From Solirubrobacterales bacterium (lineage in GTDB: Bacteria; Actinomycetota; Thermoleophilia; Solirubrobacterales; Solirubrobacteraceae), in contig DAHUYQ010000039.1 in the NCBI GenBank assembly GCA_027315115.1, positions 51,377-115,376 of the forward strand: a DNA stretch of 64,000 bases, read 5' to 3'. Shown here in pieces: positions 6,564 to 13,825 of the stretch. Both the position numbers and the translations under genes were made by a program. The notes under the pieces were generated by a model. The model did not search any database, was not told where the DNA came from, and worked only from the letters and a program-made list of their open reading frames with translations. Positions within the stretch are counted from its first letter, which is position 1; every line of letters begins with the position of its first letter.

Positions 6564-8765
6564 ATGCCAACTGCTCGCCTCACCAGGCGGCTGGTCGGCC
6601 GGGTACTGCTGGGTCTACCTTACCCCTCTCGCAGCGGACGGCTGACCGCACCTTCAAGCCAGCGCTTCGGAGCGTGGTGGACACGCCACCCAAGGCTGCT
6701 GCATGCCTTCGCGCTGCTTGCGCTCTGCTGGAGCGCCGGCTACCTGGCCTGGCGGATCGGCTTCAGCGCCGGGGGCGCAGAGCCCGTCCTCTGGGGAGCG
6801 CTGCTGCTCGCCGAGCTCTACGGGCTCTGGAACCTCGCCATGCTTGCGTGGATGACCTGGGAGGTCGGCGTGCGCGACGACCGGAGCACCGGCCTCGCGA
6901 CAGGCTCGGCGGGCGCGGCCTGCGCCGCGGAGCTCACCGTCGATGTCTACATCTGCACATACGACGAGCCGCTGCACGTGCTGGAGGCGACGCTCGCCGG
7001 CTGCGCGCTGCTGGATCGAGCACACACGACCTATGTCCTGGACGACGGCCGCCGCGAGGAGGTCCGGCAGCTCGCCGCAGCCTGGGATGCGACCTGGGTC
7101 ACGCGGCCCGACAAAAGCCACGCCAAGGCAGGCAACATCAACCATGCGCTGCCGCTGACCGACGGCGATCTCGTGCTGGTGCTGGATGCGGACCACGTGC
7201 CGATGCCTGACGCGCTCAGCATTCTCTGCGAGCCGTTCGGTGACCCGACTGTCGCGCTGGTGCAGAGCCCGCACGACTTCTCCAACCACGACTCGATCCA
7301 GCACTACGCGCTGGGACGCCACGAGCAGTCGCTGTTCTTCTCGGTGATCTGCCCCGGCAAGGACCGCCACGGCGCGGCGTTCTGGTGCGGCTCAGGCGCC
7401 GTGATCCGCCGCGACGCGCTGCTGCAGGCGGGTGGCGTGGCCACCGAGACGATCGCCGAGGACTTCCACACGACGATCAAGCTGCACAGTGCGGGATGGA
7501 AGAGCAGGTACGAGCCGCGCACCGTCGTTCAGGGCTTGGCGCCGCACGACCTGGCCTCCTATCTGCTGCAGCGCGACCGCTGGGCGCGCGGCAACCTCGC
7601 GGTCTTCACCACCCCGGAGAGCCCCCTGCGCGCTCGCGGTCTGAGCCGTGCGCAGCGGATGAGCTACTTCGCGAGCCTCACCGGCTATCTGGCGGGCCCG
7701 ATGCGGCTGCTGCTGCTGGCCGTCCTGATCGCGGTGCTGTGGAGCGCCGCGCTGCCGCTGCGCGTCGCGCCGGTCGCGCTGGCGACGCTCTGGGCGCCCG
7801 CGACGCTGCTCGGCATCCTTGCCGGCACCGCGCTCTGCCGTGGCGTCCAGAGCGCCGCGGAGACGTCCCACTTCGAACTCTGCACAGCCGAGATCTTCAC
7901 GCGGGCGCTGCGCTGCGCACTGAGGCCCGGCCGCGCGAGCTTTCGCGTCACGCCGAAGGAGGGCGTCGACCCCGGCGGCTGGCAGTCGGTGCGCCAGTTC
8001 CGTGCCGTGCTCGTGATCGCCGTGCTGCTGGGCGCGGGCATCGTGCTCAGAGTGATCCAGGACTTCGGCGCCGGGTTCCTCCCGAGCATGCCGGGCTTCG
8101 CCGCCTGGTTCGTGCCGTTGCTCGGCGCGCTGGAGTTAAGACGAGTGCTCCGCACCCTGGCGGTGGCCGGACGCAGACGCCAGCTCCGCACCGAGTACCG
8201 CACGCCGCTGGAGACCTCCGCGTTCGTGGAGCGGCTGCAGGCCGCCGAGCCGCCACTGTCTCTCGGGCGGCCGCGTGCCGCCGAGCCGCCGCAGTCCCTG
8301 GCACCGCCGCGTGCCGCCGAGCCGCCGCAGTCCCTGGCACCGCCGCAGGCCGTCGAGCTGACGCGGCCGCGGAGCGTCATCGCCGCAGAGCCGGCCAGGA
8401 CGCCGCTGCTGGCCAAGGTCCACGACATCACCCACTCGGGCCTCGGCTTCGAGCTGGCGACGCCGCTCGATCGGGAGACCGTGGTGCGCCTGTCGCTGCG
8501 CCTGCCAGGAGTCGACAGGGAGCGCGCGAGCACGATCACGTTCGAGGCGCAGGTCCGATCGTGCCACCAGACAAGCTCGGGCTGGCGAGTCGGCGCGGCG
8601 ATCACGCACGCCGACGAGGACGCCCGTCGACGGATCGTCGAGTACTGCCACGTCGTCTGGCCCTACCTGCGGCTGCGTGGGATGGACGATCAGCTTCCAC
8701 TCGCGGCGCCCACCACCGCGCCGCTGGCCGTCTCAGAGGTCTCTTTGGAGGCCGTGCCCGCATAG
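6564..8765 (+). CDS. BcsA-like family 2 glycosyltransferase with PilZ domain
   Basis: A 733-residue membrane polysaccharide synthase. Two hydrophobic segments (about 50-100) precede a cytoplasmic GT-A domain with TYDEP and LDDG near 130-155, DADH near 207, AED near 297 and QRDRWARGN near 335, the motifs of processive synthases. Further membrane segments follow (about 370-430 and 480-520). A low-complexity Pro/Ala linker, encoded by a 36-bp tandem repeat, joins a C-terminal PilZ-like domain with DITHSGLGF. The typical RxxxR of c-di-GMP-binding PilZ domains is not obvious. GAGGAG lies just before the ATG. No bcsB, bcsZ or endoglucanase neighbour exists, so the product may not be cellulose. Confidence 0.9.
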   Translation: MPTARLTRRLVGRVLLGLPYPSRSGRLTAPSSQRFGAWWTRHPRLLHAFALLALCWSAGYLAWRIGFSAGGAEPVLWGALLLAELYGLWNLAMLAWMTWEVGVRDDRSTGLATGSAGAACAAELTVDVYICTYDEPLHVLEATLAGCALLDRAHTTYVLDDGRREEVRQLAAAWDATWVTRPDKSHAKAGNINHALPLTDGDLVLVLDADHVPMPDALSILCEPFGDPTVALVQSPHDFSNHDSIQHYALGRHEQSLFFSVICPGKDRHGAAFWCGSGAVIRRDALLQAGGVATETIAEDFHTTIKLHSAGWKSRYEPRTVVQGLAPHDLASYLLQRDRWARGNLAVFTTPESPLRARGLSRAQRMSYFASLTGYLAGPMRLLLLAVLIAVLWSAALPLRVAPVALATLWAPATLLGILAGTALCRGVQSAAETSHFELCTAEIFTRALRCALRPGRASFRVTPKEGVDPGGWQSVRQFRAVLVIAVLLGAGIVLRVIQDFGAGFLPSMPGFAAWFVPLLGALELRRVLRTLAVAGRRRQLRTEYRTPLETSAFVERLQAAEPPLSLGRPRAAEPPQSLAPPRAAEPPQSLAPPQAVELTRPRSVIAAEPARTPLLAKVHDITHSGLGFELATPLDRETVVRLSLRLPGVDRERASTITFEAQVRSCHQTSSGWRVGAAITHADEDARRRIVEYCHVVWPYLRLRGMDDQLPLAAPTTAPLAVSEVSLEAVPA
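8274..8345 (+). repeat. 36-bp tandem repeat within the glycosyltransferase gene
   Basis: Two adjacent identical 36-base units (8274-8309 and 8310-8345) encode a 12-residue Pro/Ala-rich unit in the linker before the PilZ domain. Degenerate copies flank them on both sides. Confidence 0.85.
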
Positions 8766-9667
8766 CCGGCAAGCCGCGCGCGCATCAGCGACACCGCTTC
8801 GGGGTTGCTGTCGATCAGCACGTAGCGCCGGCCGCTCTCCGCGGCGGCCGCCCCGAGCGTGCCGCTGCCCGCGAAGAAGTCCAGGCACCAGTCCCCCGGC
8901 CTGCTGGACGCGGCCACGATCCGGCGCAGGATCCCAAGCGGCTTCTGGGTGGGATAGCCGGTCTTCTCGGCGCCGCTGGTGGGCACGATCGTGTGCCACC
9001 ACACGTCCGTCGGCAGCTTGCCGCGCGCAGCCTTCTCGGGGGTCACCAGCCCCGGCGCCATGTAGGGCTCGCGGTCCACCGCCTCACTGTCGAAGTGGTA
9101 GCGCCGCGGGTCCTTGACGTAGACGAGGATCGTGTCGTGCTTGGCGGGCCAGCGGCGCTTGGAGCGCCCTCCGTAGTCGTAGGCCCACACGATCTCGTTC
9201 AGGAAGCACTCCCTGCCGAAGACGCGGTCCAGCAGCAGCTTGCAGTAGTGCGCCTCGCGGTAGTCGATGTGGAAGTAGAGCGTCCCTTCCTGGCTCAGGA
9301 GTCTGTGCGCGTGCCGCAGCCGCGGCTCCAGGAAGGCGAGGTAGTCGTCGTAGGCGTCCTCGTAGAGCTGCTCGGAGACCGGCGTGCTCGCATAGCGGCG
9401 CCCTTTGAAGCCGACCCGGTCCCCCTGCTCGTCCGGGACGGTCTGCAGGACGACGCGACGCCGCGAGCTGCCCGTGTTGAACGGCGGGTCGATGTAGATG
9501 AGCTGAAAGCTGCCGTCGGCGAACTGGTCGAGCAGCTCGAGGTTCTCGCCTTCCAGGATCTCGTCGCGCTCCGGGGCGCGGGCGCCGCCTCGGAGAGGGG
9601 CGCGGGCAGCGCATCGGAGAGGGGCGCCAGCGGCGCCTCGGCGCGGGGCGCGGGCGCCGCCGCTCAC
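8690..9667 (-). CDS. Beta-class site-specific DNA methyltransferase (N6-A or N4-C)
   Basis: Motif order is that of beta-class amino-methyltransferases: catalytic DPPFNTG at 60-66 comes before the SAM-binding FFAGSGT at 264-270, with TGYPTQKP at 237-243 and a WWHTIVPT segment at 223-230. The enzyme should methylate an exocyclic amine in a specific DNA site. The first ~30 residues are a Gly/Ala/Arg/Pro repeat with little sign of a fold, so the functional domain may begin near residue 33. The gene's ATG overlaps the stop of the upstream SNF2 gene by 4 bases, implying translational coupling. Its 3' end overlaps the convergent glycosyltransferase gene by 76 bases. No restriction endonuclease gene is adjacent. 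Confidence 0.9.
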   Translation of the reverse strand: MSGGARAPRRGAAGAPLRCAARAPLRGGARAPERDEILEGENLELLDQFADGSFQLIYIDPPFNTGSSRRRVVLQTVPDEQGDRVGFKGRRYASTPVSEQLYEDAYDDYLAFLEPRLRHAHRLLSQEGTLYFHIDYREAHYCKLLLDRVFGRECFLNEIVWAYDYGGRSKRRWPAKHDTILVYVKDPRRYHFDSEAVDREPYMAPGLVTPEKAARGKLPTDVWWHTIVPTSGAEKTGYPTQKPLGILRRIVAASSRPGDWCLDFFAGSGTLGAAAAESGRRYVLIDSNPEAVSLMRARLAGYAGTASKETSETASGAVVGAASGS

Positions 9668-12423
9668 GCGACCGCCTTCAGATGGCGGTAGGGCGTGCCG
9701 CGCAGCTCGCGCACGACCGCGTCCAGCACGCCCTCCTCGTCCTGCCGGCGTCCGTCGGTGACCGCGCCGATCACCACCCGCTTGCGCTCCAGCAGCGTGG
9801 CGATCGTCTCGTCGATCGTGTCGCTGGCGAGCAGGTAGGTGGCGTTCACCGCGTCCTGCTGGCCGATCCGGTGACAGCGGTCCTCGGCCTGCTCCAGCTT
9901 CGCGGGGGTCCAGTCGAGCTCCAGGAACGCGACGTTGGACGAGCGCGTGAGTGTGAGGCCGTGCCCGGCCAGCTCGATCGAGCAGACGATTAGCTGATTG
10001 TCGAGCCCGCCCGCCCCGTCCGGCTCCTGGAAGGCGGTGACGGCGGCGTCCCGCGCGGCGTGGTCGTCGCCGCCGAGCACGTGCAGCGCGGTCGGGAAGC
10101 GCTCGATCACCGCGCGCTGGATCTTGCGGTGGCGGGCGAATACGACAAGGCGCTCCCCTGAGGCCAGGAAGTCGTGGATCCAGGCGAGCGCCGCGTGCAG
10201 CTTGCCCTCGGCGGCCAGCAGCTTCAGGGCGTTGAGCCTCACGAGCCGCTCGGCCCGAAGCGCCGCGGCGACCTTGGCGTCCAGCTCGCGCAGGTCCAGG
10301 GGCTGTGTGCGAAGCCAGGCGATCACGTCGCGCTCGGCGAGTCTGTACTCCGACTCGTTGTCGAGCTCGACGGGCACGATCGCGCGCGTCTTGGCCGGAA
10401 GCTGCGGCAGCACCTCTGACTTCAGGCGGCGCACGAAGCAGCGCGAGCGGAGGTGCCAGTGCAGGCGTAGGTTCGCGTCGGCGCCCTGGAAGCGCCTGCT
10501 GAACTGCGCCCCGGAGCCGAACTCGGCGAGCCGGCCGATGATCCGAAGCTGTGAGATCAGCTCCGCCGGACGGTTCATCACCGGGGTGCCGGTGAGCGCG
10601 AGCACCAGGCCGTCCTTGGGCACCGCGGTCGCGAGACGGTGCACCGCCTGGGTGCGCTTGGCGGCGGCGTTCTTGCAGTAGTGGGCCTCGTCGAGCACGA
10701 GCGCGCGCGGACCAAGCGCGGAGAGCGCGGGCAGCCGCGCGGCGAGGATGTCGTAGTTTACGATGCTGATCTCGGCGTCCGGCAGCGGGCCCGCGCCGGT
10801 CCCGGAGACGACCTGCACCTCACGGCCGGGCAGCCAGCTTCGCACCTCGCGCGCCCAGTTGAGCTTCAGGCTGGCCGGGCAGACGACGACCGCCGGGTAG
10901 GCGCCGTCGGCCTCGATCGCGGCCAGCGCCTCAATCGTCTTGCCGAGCCCCTGCTCGTCGGCCAGGAACGCGCGCCGGCGCGAGAGCAGGTACTGCACGC
11001 CCGCGCGCTGGAACGGCTTCAGCTCGCCCGAGAGCTCCGGGACGTCCAGCTCGGCGTCGGTCGCCTTGGACAGCGCGACCAGGCCCGCCGCCTGCGCGTG
11101 CCGCTCGCGGATCTCCTGCAGCACCGAAAGCGCCTCCGGGTCGACCCAGGCCTCGTGCTCGGCCAGGAACGCGTCCAGCTCCGGCACGCAGAAGGGATCC
11201 GCGTGGATCGCGGGCAGTCGTGCGTGCTCGTGACTCACCGAACGGCCGCCACCAGGCGGCAGCGCGCCCGGCAGCGCCGCGAAGGCGGGCTGCTGGCCGG
11301 GATCGTGGCCCGGGGCGAGCACGAACGCCGGCTCCTCGTGGACGGTCGAAAGCTCCAGCACCGAGGGCGGCGCCGGCCGCCCCTCCACGAGCGCGGCGAT
11401 GCAGCGGCGGGCGGCGGGGCTGATCCAGCCTCCCGCTCGTGTGACCGTGAGCGAGTCCTCGATCAGCCGCCAGGACTCCAGGCTCAGCGGCAGGCTCGCG
11501 CCGCCCGGCACGCTTGCCGCGCGCTCACGCAGCTCGCTCGGCAGCCGCGAGGTCTCGCCCAGCAGCAGGAAGCAGGCCTCGCCGGCGGCGCCGGTGACTT
11601 CGAGCGTGCCGCGCCACGCGCAGGCCTGCTGCAGCCAGGCGCTGACGCGCACGTCGATCTCGGAGACCTCAAGCGCGGCGAGCAGCTCGGCGATCTGCAG
11701 CGCGTCGGGCTCGGCGGCGGCCAGCGCGAGGCTGCCGCCCATCGTCTCCCGCGCGTGCAGTCCGATCCGCCCCGCCAGCTCTCGGCCGAGCGATGCGTGC
11801 TCGGCCGCGATCACGACGAAGCGGCGGCCGTTTCGGTCGCGCCGCATCTCCACCTCGTGCGAGAGCCGGTCGCCGCCCGCCTCGCCGCCGCCCGCGCCGC
11901 CGGAATCCTCGGAGGCCGCGCTGCGACTGGCCTCGATGAGGGCGTGGCGCGCATCCCGTGAGAGCCGCAGGCCGCTCTGCCCGCGGCCGAGCGCGCCGAT
12001 GATCATCACAGCCTGCTCGTCGAGCGGCATCAGCGCGCGGTCGATCAGCGGCAGCCGGTAGGCGCCCGGATGCTCCATCAACGCCTCCACGGCCGCGGGC
12101 GCGCGATCTGTGGGGAAGCTCAGCCACCAGCTCTCATCCGCCCGCGCCACGTCGACCAGGCACTCCTGGCCGTGCCTGCGGCGCCGCAGGCGGGCAAGCT
12201 CGGAGGCGAGCTCCTCGCTGATCTCCGGCTCGATCGGCAGACGCGAGAGGAGCTGCCCCACCGACTCCGCGATCTCCGGGTCCAGCGGCAGCCGCCAGAC
12301 CCGCGACTCCGGGTCCCAGCGACGCCCCGGAATCGCGCGCAGCAGCTTGCGCAGGTCGTCGTCGTAGGGGAAGCGCAGCAGCGCATCCCCATCCTGCAGG
12401 TAGGCGTGGAGCGCGAAAGGCAT
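9664..12423 (-). CDS. SNF2-family DNA translocase with HARP-like N-terminus
   Basis: A large superfamily 2 ATPase of about 919 residues. The helicase core occupies about 455-880: Walker A LADEQGLGKT near 490, Walker B/DEAH LVLDEAHYCKN near 578, LTGTPVMNR near 610, then a RecA2 half with ERLVVFARHR, AGHGLTLTRSS and EDRCHRIGQQ. The N-terminus (FPYDDDLRKLLRAIPGRRWDPESRVWRLPL) closely resembles the HARP module of SMARCAL1-type annealing helicases, which bind branched DNA. The central ~350 residues are unassigned. Start: ATG 12423, with GTG 12429 also possible. It follows the SLOG gene by 48 bases and overlaps the methyltransferase gene by 4 bases, so the three appear to be one operon. Confidence 0.9.
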   Translation of the reverse strand: MPFALHAYLQDGDALLRFPYDDDLRKLLRAIPGRRWDPESRVWRLPLDPEIAESVGQLLSRLPIEPEISEELASELARLRRRRHGQECLVDVARADESWWLSFPTDRAPAAVEALMEHPGAYRLPLIDRALMPLDEQAVMIIGALGRGQSGLRLSRDARHALIEASRSAASEDSGGAGGGEAGGDRLSHEVEMRRDRNGRRFVVIAAEHASLGRELAGRIGLHARETMGGSLALAAAEPDALQIAELLAALEVSEIDVRVSAWLQQACAWRGTLEVTGAAGEACFLLLGETSRLPSELRERAASVPGGASLPLSLESWRLIEDSLTVTRAGGWISPAARRCIAALVEGRPAPPSVLELSTVHEEPAFVLAPGHDPGQQPAFAALPGALPPGGGRSVSHEHARLPAIHADPFCVPELDAFLAEHEAWVDPEALSVLQEIRERHAQAAGLVALSKATDAELDVPELSGELKPFQRAGVQYLLSRRRAFLADEQGLGKTIEALAAIEADGAYPAVVVCPASLKLNWAREVRSWLPGREVQVVSGTGAGPLPDAEISIVNYDILAARLPALSALGPRALVLDEAHYCKNAAAKRTQAVHRLATAVPKDGLVLALTGTPVMNRPAELISQLRIIGRLAEFGSGAQFSRRFQGADANLRLHWHLRSRCFVRRLKSEVLPQLPAKTRAIVPVELDNESEYRLAERDVIAWLRTQPLDLRELDAKVAAALRAERLVRLNALKLLAAEGKLHAALAWIHDFLASGERLVVFARHRKIQRAVIERFPTALHVLGGDDHAARDAAVTAFQEPDGAGGLDNQLIVCSIELAGHGLTLTRSSNVAFLELDWTPAKLEQAEDRCHRIGQQDAVNATYLLASDTIDETIATLLERKRVVIGAVTDGRRQDEEGVLDAVVRELRGTPYRHLKAVA

Positions 12424-12471
12424 GAGCACTGCACGATAGGCCGTGGTGTGGATGCAACCGTCGCATCGCGC

Positions 12472-13053
12472 TCAGAGGCCGAGCTCGCCGAGGCAGGCGG
12501 CCCGCAGATGCTCCGGGCGCGCGAGGTTGAGCACCGGCACCCCGTGCGCACGCGCGACCCGCAGCGCCTGTCCGGTCCCGCCCGCGTCTGGACTGCCGCC
12601 ATCGACGCTGCCGTCGGGCGTCCAGCAGATCACCAGCGCGACCGGATCGCTCACGTTCTCCCCGAGCACCTCGTGGACGTCGCGACTGCGCAGCAGGCGC
12701 GTGGCCTGGTCGAGAGCGTGCCATGTGGGATGCGACTCCGCCCCGATCCGCCGCGCTTGGGCGGTTGGCTGCCCGCGCACGCGCACCTGGGACTCGGCAG
12801 CGTTCGCCAGCAGCTTCGAGAGCGCCGGCGCCTCGAATCCGGGACAGGGCAGGAAGAGCTCGATCTCGCCGCCGGCGCGCAGAGCCCCTCTGCAGAACGC
12901 CTGATCGGCGCCCGGCGAGAAGCCCGTGCGCAGGGTCCAGCCCTCCGTCGCGAGCCGCCCGGCAAGCTCCTCCATCAGGTCAAGCACCGGCGTCGGCGTC
13001 TCGCGGGCTCCCACACCGGCGTAGGCATCGCAACCGATCTCGTCGTCATCCAC
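12472..13053 (-). CDS. SLOG/DprA-like Rossmann-fold protein
   Basis: The protein of about 193 residues begins near YAGVGARETP and has GRLATEGWTLRTGFSPGAD, ELFLPCPGF, ALVICWTPDG and GTGQALRVARAHGVPVLNL. These are the hallmarks of the SLOG (SMF/DprA/LOG) nucleotide-sensing Rossmann fold also found in phage DprA-like proteins. GTG at 13053 is my choice of start because it gives the domain almost directly, with GGAG immediately before it; the open frame extends to 13326 but would overlap the divergent gene. It is the first gene of an apparent operon with the SNF2 translocase and the methyltransferase. Members are thought to bind nucleotide-derived ligands or single-stranded DNA; the role here is unproven. 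Confidence 0.75.
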   Translation of the reverse strand: MDDDEIGCDAYAGVGARETPTPVLDLMEELAGRLATEGWTLRTGFSPGADQAFCRGALRAGGEIELFLPCPGFEAPALSKLLANAAESQVRVRGQPTAQARRIGAESHPTWHALDQATRLLRSRDVHEVLGENVSDPVALVICWTPDGSVDGGSPDAGGTGQALRVARAHGVPVLNLARPEHLRAACLGELGL

Positions 13054-13147
13054 CTCCAGAGGATCGCCGATCGGACCTCGGAGATTCGTCCAGCCGCTTC
13101 TGGATGTTTCGGCATCCAATACCGATGATCCCGATTGAATCGTGTCA

Positions 13148-13822
13148 ATGAAAAGCACAGACGAGATAGCACGGCGTTCTGATCCCAGGCGCAGACGAGC
13201 ATTGCTCCGAGACCTGGACCTCGTGCTGGGCAAGGAGCTCCGCGACGCAGGGACGCTCTCATGCGGCGAGCTGTTCGAGGTTTCTGAGAAGCCATTGCGC
13301 GGCAAGGCGTCGCGAGCCACCATCACCGAGTGGTGGGAGTACGCATATCGACGTGGTTGGCTGGAAGGGCACGGACCCGGGCGTTGCCGACTGACATCGA
13401 CCGCGAACGACGATCTGCACGTGACCCACCGTCGCGAGGCCGGCCCCGACTACATTGGTTGGGCCAAGGCGCTGCTGAAGTGGACGGCTGCCGCGGGCCT
13501 GGCCGGCACGGCGGCGGTGCTGAGCCGACCGAACGTGTCGACCTACGGCGCGGTCCTTGGATGGGTCCTCGCGACAGCCTCGGCTCTCGCGCTCGGCGGT
13601 CTCGTGACGCGTCCGATCTATCAGTGGATGAACCGTCACTTCGCAAGACGCGCCTGCGACTGGCTCGACGGACGCCGCCTGCGCGTCCCGCCACTGCCCG
13701 CAGTCGACCCCGGCGACGTGCGACGCGCCTACGCAGTCGGGGACTTCTGCGCCCCGGGACACGCAGAGCTCAGCGAAGCCGGCGAGATCGCGGATCCCGC
13801 GGCAAGCGAGATCCGCGCCTGA
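13148..13822 (+). CDS. Hypothetical protein with possible winged helix and two membrane segments
   Basis: A 224-residue protein. The first ~85 residues look like a helical DNA- or protein-binding module (RRRRALLRDLDLVL ... RATITEWWEYAYRRGWLEG). Two hydrophobic stretches follow near 110-130 and 140-158, then an Arg-rich cytosolic-type tail. I do not recognise a family. GTG 13142 and ATG 13148 are both possible starts. It is divergent from the SLOG gene across about 95 bases and convergent with the MMPL gene, whose stop lies 4 bases away. Confidence 0.6.
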   Translation: MKSTDEIARRSDPRRRRALLRDLDLVLGKELRDAGTLSCGELFEVSEKPLRGKASRATITEWWEYAYRRGWLEGHGPGRCRLTSTANDDLHVTHRREAGPDYIGWAKALLKWTAAAGLAGTAAVLSRPNVSTYGAVLGWVLATASALALGGLVTRPIYQWMNRHFARRACDWLDGRRLRVPPLPAVDPGDVRRAYAVGDFCAPGHAELSEAGEIADPAASEIRA

Positions 13823-13825
13823 GCC

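Noticed and set aside
7385..9691. 768-residue plus-strand frame
   Set aside because: Shadow of the glycosyltransferase and methyltransferase genes with Arg/Ala-rich composition and no domain.
10639..11961. 440-residue plus-strand frame
   Set aside because: Antisense to the SNF2 translocase with biased residues and no motif.
8690..13053. Calling the SLOG-SNF2-methyltransferase operon a DISARM system
   Set aside because: Other required DISARM genes (DUF1998 protein, phospholipase-D nuclease) are not present.
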